Shown piece by piece: positions 5,954 to 9,529 of a DNA stretch of 9,529 bases; position 1 is the stretch's first letter, and every line of letters begins with the position of its first letter. Source of the stretch: an uncultured Caulobacterales bacterium. GTDB taxonomy: Bacteria; Pseudomonadota; Alphaproteobacteria; Caulobacterales; Caulobacteraceae. The notes under the pieces were generated by a model. The model was given only the letters and a program-made list of their open reading frames with translations, ran no database searches and was not told the DNA's origin. A program made the position numbers and the translations under genes. The DNA lies in the NCBI GenBank assembly GCA_903889785.1, contig CAISYT010000168.1, positions 1 to 9,529 of the forward strand, read 5' to 3'.

Positions 5954-6892
5954 ATGATGCTCCGCCGCCTCTCACTTGTCCTGCTGCTTGCCGTCCTAGC
6001 ATCGCCCGCGCGTGCCCAGTCGCCGGCGGAGCCGGGCATGAGCACGGTCGTCGAGGCGCTAGAGGTGGTTGCGAAGGCCCCCGGCCCGGCGATGTGGCGG
6101 GTTAGCCGCAACGGCTCTCAGGTCGTGATTATGGGCACGGTATCGCCCGTCGCGCATCGGCTAGCCTGGGACGACCGGCGGCTGCGCCGTAACATGACCG
6201 GCGCACGCCAACTCCTCGCTCCAAGCTGGCCGGTGGGCGGCGTCAAGGCCCTGCTGTCCTATGCCCTTGGCGACCGCAGTAAGATCCGCGTTGGGGGCAC
6301 GAGCACCCTGGCGGCGCGCCTGCCGGCGGACTTGGCCGACAAATTCAGCGCGGCCGCGGCAGCCGCTCATCAACCCCTGTCAAAATACGACCGATGGAAA
6401 CCGGCCGCTGCGGGCATCATGCTGCTCGGCGATTTCGACAACGCCGCCGGCCTTTCGCGCGGCAAGCCCATCATCACGATAACCCGACTGGCCCAGTCCA
6501 TGAAGATCCCGGTCAAGGCGGCGGGTAAGGTGGATGTTGCCAAGGTACTTGGCGACGGCACCCGGCTCGACGACGCCCAAAACATCGCTTGCCTGGCCGT
6601 GGCGGTGGAGCAGGTCTACCGGCTGGCGCGGGCACCGGGCGAACTGGGACAGGCTTGGGCGGTGGGTGATCTGCGCGCCGTTCAGCGACTCTACACCCCG
6701 CGCACCGCCGATCAGTGCCCGCTCCTGAACCCATTGCTCGACAAGGAGATCGCCGCCAGCGTGAGCGTGGTGCAAGACGCGCTGCAGACCCCCGGCCGCT
6801 CAGTGGCGCTCATCGACATTAGCCTGCTGTTACGGCCCGGCGGCGTGCTGGACCGCCTCAGCAAGGACGGCAGCCAAATCGACACACCCTAG
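5954..6892 (+). CDS. Secreted TraB/GumN-family protein with degenerate active-site motifs
   Basis: This 312-residue protein begins with a signal peptide: arginines at 4-5, hydrophobic LSLVLLLAVLA, and likely cleavage after ARA at about residue 22. It should therefore be exported to the periplasm. No lipobox cysteine or later membrane span is evident. From about residue 45 it follows the TraB/GumN (GumN/TIKI-like) pattern: PAMWRVSRNGSQVVIMGTVSPVAHRLAW matches the family opening usually written as PALW...YLLGTIH..P..L.W. The GXXH histidine is replaced by serine (GTVS), and the C-terminal G.GHL motif is replaced by ALIDISLLLRPGGVLDRL. In TIKI proteins the first motif belongs to the proposed metal site, so this copy is probably not catalytic. 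Start: tandem ATG-ATG with a weak ribosome site. Its role and substrate are unknown, and no neighbour indicates a pathway. Confidence 0.75.
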   Translation: MMLRRLSLVLLLAVLASPARAQSPAEPGMSTVVEALEVVAKAPGPAMWRVSRNGSQVVIMGTVSPVAHRLAWDDRRLRRNMTGARQLLAPSWPVGGVKALLSYALGDRSKIRVGGTSTLAARLPADLADKFSAAAAAAHQPLSKYDRWKPAAAGIMLLGDFDNAAGLSRGKPIITITRLAQSMKIPVKAAGKVDVAKVLGDGTRLDDAQNIACLAVAVEQVYRLARAPGELGQAWAVGDLRAVQRLYTPRTADQCPLLNPLLDKEIAASVSVVQDALQTPGRSVALIDISLLLRPGGVLDRLSKDGSQIDTP

Positions 6893-7134
6893 ACGCGCTT
6901 GATTTTGGCGGGTTTTGCGCCCATAGAGTCCGCCTTCCGGCGTTAGTTGCTAGCGCCCTCCACCGTCACGACCCCTTGCGAATGATGCTGGGACGAGGAC
7001 GGCGAGGCCCCCCGTCGACGTGATCGTCCACGGGGGCAGACTGCGTTTGGGACTCCGGCATGACGCCCGTCATGTCGAATTTTAGAAAGATGCCTTTCCG
7101 GCTGGAAAGGCTTCGAGTGGATTTTTGAGACGGC
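6893..7134 (+). promoter_or_regulatory. Structured 242-base region upstream of ffh with four stem-loops
   Basis: Four hairpins can be read. (a) GGCGTTAG (6939-6946) with CTAGCGCC (6950-6957), one G-U, triloop TTG. (b) CCCCCGT (7009-7015) with ACGGGGG (7030-7036), enclosing GACG-TGAT-CGTC after one C/C mismatch. (c) CATGACG-CC-CGTCATG (7059-7074), extendable to 10 bp each side with one G-U. (d) GCCTTTCC-GGCT-GGAAAGGC (7092-7111), perfect, ending 23 bases before the ffh ATG and followed by ATTTTT at 7121-7126. Stem a may close the upstream transcript. Stem d plus the T-run resembles an attenuator. A weak promoter-like pair, TTGATT (6899-6904) and CATAGA (6922-6927), 17 bases apart, would place all four stems in the ffh leader. 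The 4.5S RNA core (GGTCAGGTCCGGAAGGAAGC-type) is not present. Confidence 0.45.
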
Positions 7135-8655
7135 ATGTTTGACGCGCTGAGCGAAAAACTTTCGGGAGTCTTCGACCGCCTCGGCGGGCGCGGGGTGCTA
7201 TCCGAAGCCGATATTGACGAGGGCCTGCGCGAGGTTCGCCTGGCCCTGCTGGAAGCCGACGTCGCCTTGCCGGTGGTGAAAGACTTCATCGCCAAGGCCA
7301 AGACACTGGCTTCCGGTGAGTCTGTCATCCGTTCGGTCAAGCCGACCGATCAGGTCATCAAGATCGTCTATGACGGCCTGGTGGACATGCTGGGCGGCGA
7401 GACACCGACCGGCCTCAACATCAGCCTCAACCCGCCGACCGTGATCCTGATGGCCGGCTTGCAGGGCTCGGGCAAGACCACCACCAGCGCCAAGCTCGCC
7501 CTGCGCCTGACCAAGGTCGAACGCAAAAAAGTGCTCATGGCGTCGCTCGATACGCGCCGCCCGGCCGCCATGGAACAACTGGCCACCCTGGGCAGGCAGA
7601 TTGGTGTCGAGACACTGCCGATCCTGGTCGGACAGGGTGCCGCCGATATCGCCCGGCGCGCGCTCAGCGCCGCCAAGCTTTCTGGCTATGATGTCCTGAT
7701 CCTCGACACCGCCGGGCGCACGACGCTCGACGAGGCGATGATGAGCGAGGCGGCCCAGATCGCCCAGATCGCCAAGCCGTCCGAGACCCTGCTGGTCGCC
7801 GATAGCCTCACGGGCCAGGACGCGGTTCGCACCGCCAAGGCCTTCCACGAGCGTCTGCCGCTCACCGGGCTAATTCTGACCCGTACAGATGGCGATGGCC
7901 GCGGAGGCGCGGCGCTGTCGATGCGCCATGTCACCGGCCTGCCGATCAAGTTCCTGGGTGCAGGCGAACAGGTGGAAGCGCTTGACGCCTTCGACGCTCG
8001 CCGTGTGGCCGGGCGAATCCTCGGTCAGGGCGATGTGGTGGCCCTGGTCGAAAAGGCCGCTGCCGATCTGGACCATGCCGAAGCCGAACGCATGGCCAAG
8101 AAGATGGCCAAGGGCAAGTTCGACCTCGACGACCTCTCGGCCCAGCTGGCGCAGATGCAGAAAATGGGCGGGATGGAAGGGATCATGGGCATGTTGCCCG
8201 GGGTCCAGAAGGTCAAAAAGCAGATTGCCGAGGCCAATATCAACGACAAGATGATCGGCCGGCAGCGGGCCATCATCAGCTCCATGACCAAGGAAGAGCG
8301 CAAGAAGCCCGACATTTTGCAGGCTTCGCGCAAGCGCCGCATCGCGGCCGGGTCTGGCGTCGACGTGGCCGAGATCAACCGCCTGCTGAAACAGCATCGG
8401 CAGATGGCCGATATGATCAAGTCGATGAGCCGCGACGGTGGCAAGAGCTTGGCGCGCATGGCCCAGATGATGGGTGGCGGCGACATGAGCAAGCTCAAGG
8501 CCATGGGCGCGCCCGGTACCGCGCCCGACCCTCAAGCGCTCGAACAGATGGCCGCCAAGCTTGGCGGAAAATTACCTGGCCTTGGTGGAGGCCACGGACA
8601 ATTACCCGGCCTGGGCGGCGGCCTGCCTCCCGGCTTCAACCCCTTCAAGAAATAG
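7135..8655 (+). CDS. ffh: Signal recognition particle protein Ffh
   Basis: Ffh is the GTPase subunit of the bacterial SRP. With 4.5S RNA it binds signal sequences on translating ribosomes and docks with FtsY at the membrane. The 506 residues hold the N domain (1-95), the G domain and the M domain (about 325-435). G-domain motifs are G1 GLQGSGKTT (108-116), DTRRPAA (139-145), G3 DTAGR (191-195), G4 TRTD (249-252, where TKxD is usual) followed by GDGRGGAALS, and GAGE (275-278). The M domain has methionine-rich helices (QMQKMGGMEGIMGML) and the RNA-binding SRKRRIAAGSG (398-408). It is longer than the roughly 450-residue E. coli protein because of a Gly/Pro/Met-rich tail with a duplicated LPGLGGG. 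The ATG at 7135 has only a weak GAG upstream. It heads an operon with rpsP 18 bases downstream. Confidence 0.97.
   Translation: MFDALSEKLSGVFDRLGGRGVLSEADIDEGLREVRLALLEADVALPVVKDFIAKAKTLASGESVIRSVKPTDQVIKIVYDGLVDMLGGETPTGLNISLNPPTVILMAGLQGSGKTTTSAKLALRLTKVERKKVLMASLDTRRPAAMEQLATLGRQIGVETLPILVGQGAADIARRALSAAKLSGYDVLILDTAGRTTLDEAMMSEAAQIAQIAKPSETLLVADSLTGQDAVRTAKAFHERLPLTGLILTRTDGDGRGGAALSMRHVTGLPIKFLGAGEQVEALDAFDARRVAGRILGQGDVVALVEKAAADLDHAEAERMAKKMAKGKFDLDDLSAQLAQMQKMGGMEGIMGMLPGVQKVKKQIAEANINDKMIGRQRAIISSMTKEERKKPDILQASRKRRIAAGSGVDVAEINRLLKQHRQMADMIKSMSRDGGKSLARMAQMMGGGDMSKLKAMGAPGTAPDPQALEQMAAKLGGKLPGLGGGHGQLPGLGGGLPPGFNPFKK
8566..8625 (+). repeat. Tandem 30-base duplication in the 3' end of ffh
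   Basis: Codons 478-487 (GKLPGLGGGH) and 488-497 (GQLPGLGGGL) are in-frame tandem units of ten codons. By eye 23 of 30 bases agree, with most differences at third positions, so the duplication is not recent. Both units keep a TTA leucine codon (8572 and 8602), a codon that is rare in such GC-rich DNA. The repeat is in the flexible tail after the M domain. Confidence 0.8.
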
Positions 8656-8673
8656 ACCCTAAGGAACCCGAAA

Positions 8674-9276
8674 ATGCTAAAAATTCGTCTCGCCCGTGGT
8701 GGCACCAAGAAGCGCCCATACTATTCCATCGTCGTCGCCGACAGCCACTCGCCCCGCGATGGCCGCTTCATCGAGAAGGTGGGCACCTACAACCCTCTGC
8801 TGGCCAAGGACGGGCCCGTTCCTCGGGTTACGTTGAAGTTGGAATTGATCAACGCCTGGATCGCCAAGGGTGCCCAGCCGACCGATCGCGTCGCCCGCTT
8901 CCTGGCCGCCGAAGGCGTGGGCCAATGGAAACATGGCAACAACCCCAACAAGGGTCAGCCGCACAAGAAGGCGCAGGAACGTGTCGCCGAAAAGACGCAA
9001 CGTGACGCTGATGCCACCGCCGCCGCTGCCGAGGCCCTGGCCAACCCGCCGGCACCTGAGCCCGAACCCGAAGCTGCGCCGGCACCTGAAGCCGTGACCG
9101 AGGAAGCGCCCGCTGCCGAAGCCGTTGCGGAAGAAGCTGCTCCCGTCGCCGAAGAAGCGCCTGCCGAGCCTGTCGCCGAGGAAACTCCCGCTGAAGACGC
9201 CACCCCGGCGGCTGAGGCTGAAGTCGAAGCCCCTGTGGCCGAGGCCGTCGCCGAGACCGATCCGAAGGAAGCTTAA
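8674..9276 (+). CDS. rpsP: 30S ribosomal protein bS16 with long acidic C-terminal extension
   Basis: bS16 binds 16S rRNA early in 30S assembly. Residues 1-83 are a complete, well-conserved bS16 ([20 protein letters not shown], then [16 protein letters not shown]). Residues 84-110 are basic and rich in Lys, His and Gln. Residues 111-200 form a low-complexity Ala/Glu/Pro tail with repeated EEAPA-like units. The total of 200 residues compares with about 82 in E. coli; extended bS16 proteins are known in alphaproteobacteria. The reading frame, TAA stop and onward gap to rimM are clean, so the tail is not a frameshift artefact. AAGGA at 8661-8665 is a good ribosome site 8 bases before the ATG. The gene is 18 bases after ffh and 25 before rimM, in the conserved ffh-rpsP-rimM order. 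Confidence 0.96.
   Translation: MLKIRLARGGTKKRPYYSIVVADSHSPRDGRFIEKVGTYNPLLAKDGPVPRVTLKLELINAWIAKGAQPTDRVARFLAAEGVGQWKHGNNPNKGQPHKKAQERVAEKTQRDADATAAAAEALANPPAPEPEPEAAPAPEAVTEEAPAAEAVAEEAAPVAEEAPAEPVAEETPAEDATPAAEAEVEAPVAEAVAETDPKEA
9004..9273 (+). repeat. Low-complexity coding repeat for the acidic tail of bS16
   Basis: Residues 111-200 contain 26 Asp/Glu and a single Lys, with no Arg, Gly, Cys or aromatic residue. The motif EEAPA or a variant recurs at residues 143, 153, 160 and 169, and the DNA shows matching GAAGAAGCG/GAGGAAGCG repeats. Such repeats can change length by slippage in multiples of three. The tail is expected to be disordered. Confidence 0.75.
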
Positions 9277-9301
9277 GGGACCGCGGCGCGGCTGATCGAA
9301 G

Positions 9302-9529
9302 ATGGCTGAGAAGCTGATCCTGGTCGGCCGCGTCGCCGGTGCCTTTGGCGTCAAGGGCGAGACGCGGATAACCGCCTATACCGCCGACCCCATGGCCTTG
9401 ACGGACTATGGCCCGCTCCTGCGCAAGTCCGGCGCGCCGGGCCTGACCGTGCAGTCGGCGCGGCCAGCCAAGGGCGGCATCGTCGCCCGCGTTATGGAAA
9501 TTGCCACACCGGAACAGGCCGACGCCCTG
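9302..9529 (+). CDS. rimM: Ribosome maturation factor RimM, 5' part
   Basis: RimM binds uS19 and helps the 30S head mature before translation. Only the first 76 codons are present and the frame is open to the window end, so the C-terminal PRC-barrel domain is not seen. The N-terminus MAEKLILVGRVAGAFGVKGETRITAYT matches the RimM entry motif (VGRI.GAFGVKGEVRI), and TPEQADAL fits the family pattern for the end of the first beta-barrel. The ATG at 9302 has no strong Shine-Dalgarno; AAGGGA at 9275-9280 is too far, so translation may depend on ribosomes arriving from rpsP 25 bases upstream. trmD and rplS are the usual next genes but lie outside the window. Confidence 0.93.
   Translation, partial: MAEKLILVGRVAGAFGVKGETRITAYTADPMALTDYGPLLRKSGAPGLTVQSARPAKGGIVARVMEIATPEQADAL

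Noticed and set aside
6893..7134. 4.5S SRP RNA gene next to ffh
   Set aside because: The conserved tetraloop/asymmetric-loop core of bacterial SRP RNA is not present on either strand, and none of the hairpins has that shape.
7198..7848. 216-codon open frame on the minus strand inside ffh
   Set aside because: Antisense to the Ffh N and G domains, no start context and no recognisable protein motif.
7870..8535. 221-codon His/Leu-rich frame on the minus strand
   Set aside because: Antisense to the Ffh G and M domains; the His-rich look comes from complementing Met and Ala/Lys codons.
8677..9354. 225-codon open frame on the minus strand
   Set aside because: Antisense to rpsP and the start of rimM; the Gly/Phe/Arg-rich composition is the mirror of the Glu/Ala/Pro repeat.

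Overview
The window is a gene-dense, high-GC chromosomal stretch from an alphaproteobacterium. It is most likely a member of the Caulobacterales, judged from the style of RpoH, Ffh and bS16, the divergent oxyR/ahpC pair and the intergenic palindromic repeat. No genus can be fixed from sequence reading alone. There is no transposase, integrase, phage gene, CRISPR array, tRNA or rRNA, and no stretch over 300 bases without a gene.

Layout. (1) 1-495: 3' end of the heat-shock sigma factor gene rpoH, followed by a degraded REP-like palindromic repeat (about 504-610). (2) 638-2694, minus strand: dapF then mtaB, overlapping by 4 bases (GTGA). (3) 2777-5020: a peroxide-defence module, with oxyR on the minus strand divergent from ahpC and ahpD on the plus strand. 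The oxyR/ahpC gap carries a perfect ATAG-N7-CTAT box and a 9-bp inverted repeat, and the ahpC/ahpD gap carries a 16-bp hairpin. (4) 5057-5905, minus: murI, convergent with ahpD. (5) 5954-6892, plus: a secreted TraB/GumN-family protein that has lost both conserved histidine motifs. (6) 6893-7134: a 242-base intergenic region with four stem-loops, leading into (7) ffh, rpsP and the start of rimM, the classic SRP/ribosome-biogenesis operon, cut off by the window end.

How the genes fit together. DapF (meso-diaminopimelate) and MurI (D-glutamate) supply residues of the peptidoglycan stem peptide, and DapF also feeds lysine synthesis. OxyR senses peroxide and probably drives ahpC. AhpC and AhpD look like the mycobacterial-type pair, in which AhpD replaces AhpF as the electron donor. 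Ffh, bS16 and RimM serve protein targeting and 30S assembly; MtaB modifies A37 of ANN-decoding tRNAs.

Most of the window is housekeeping. I found no convincing new multi-gene system. The best leads are the apparently inactivated TraB/GumN protein, the structured ffh leader, the 90-residue acidic tail on bS16, the AhpD-linked peroxiredoxin pair with its hairpin-separated genes, and the OxyR control region.
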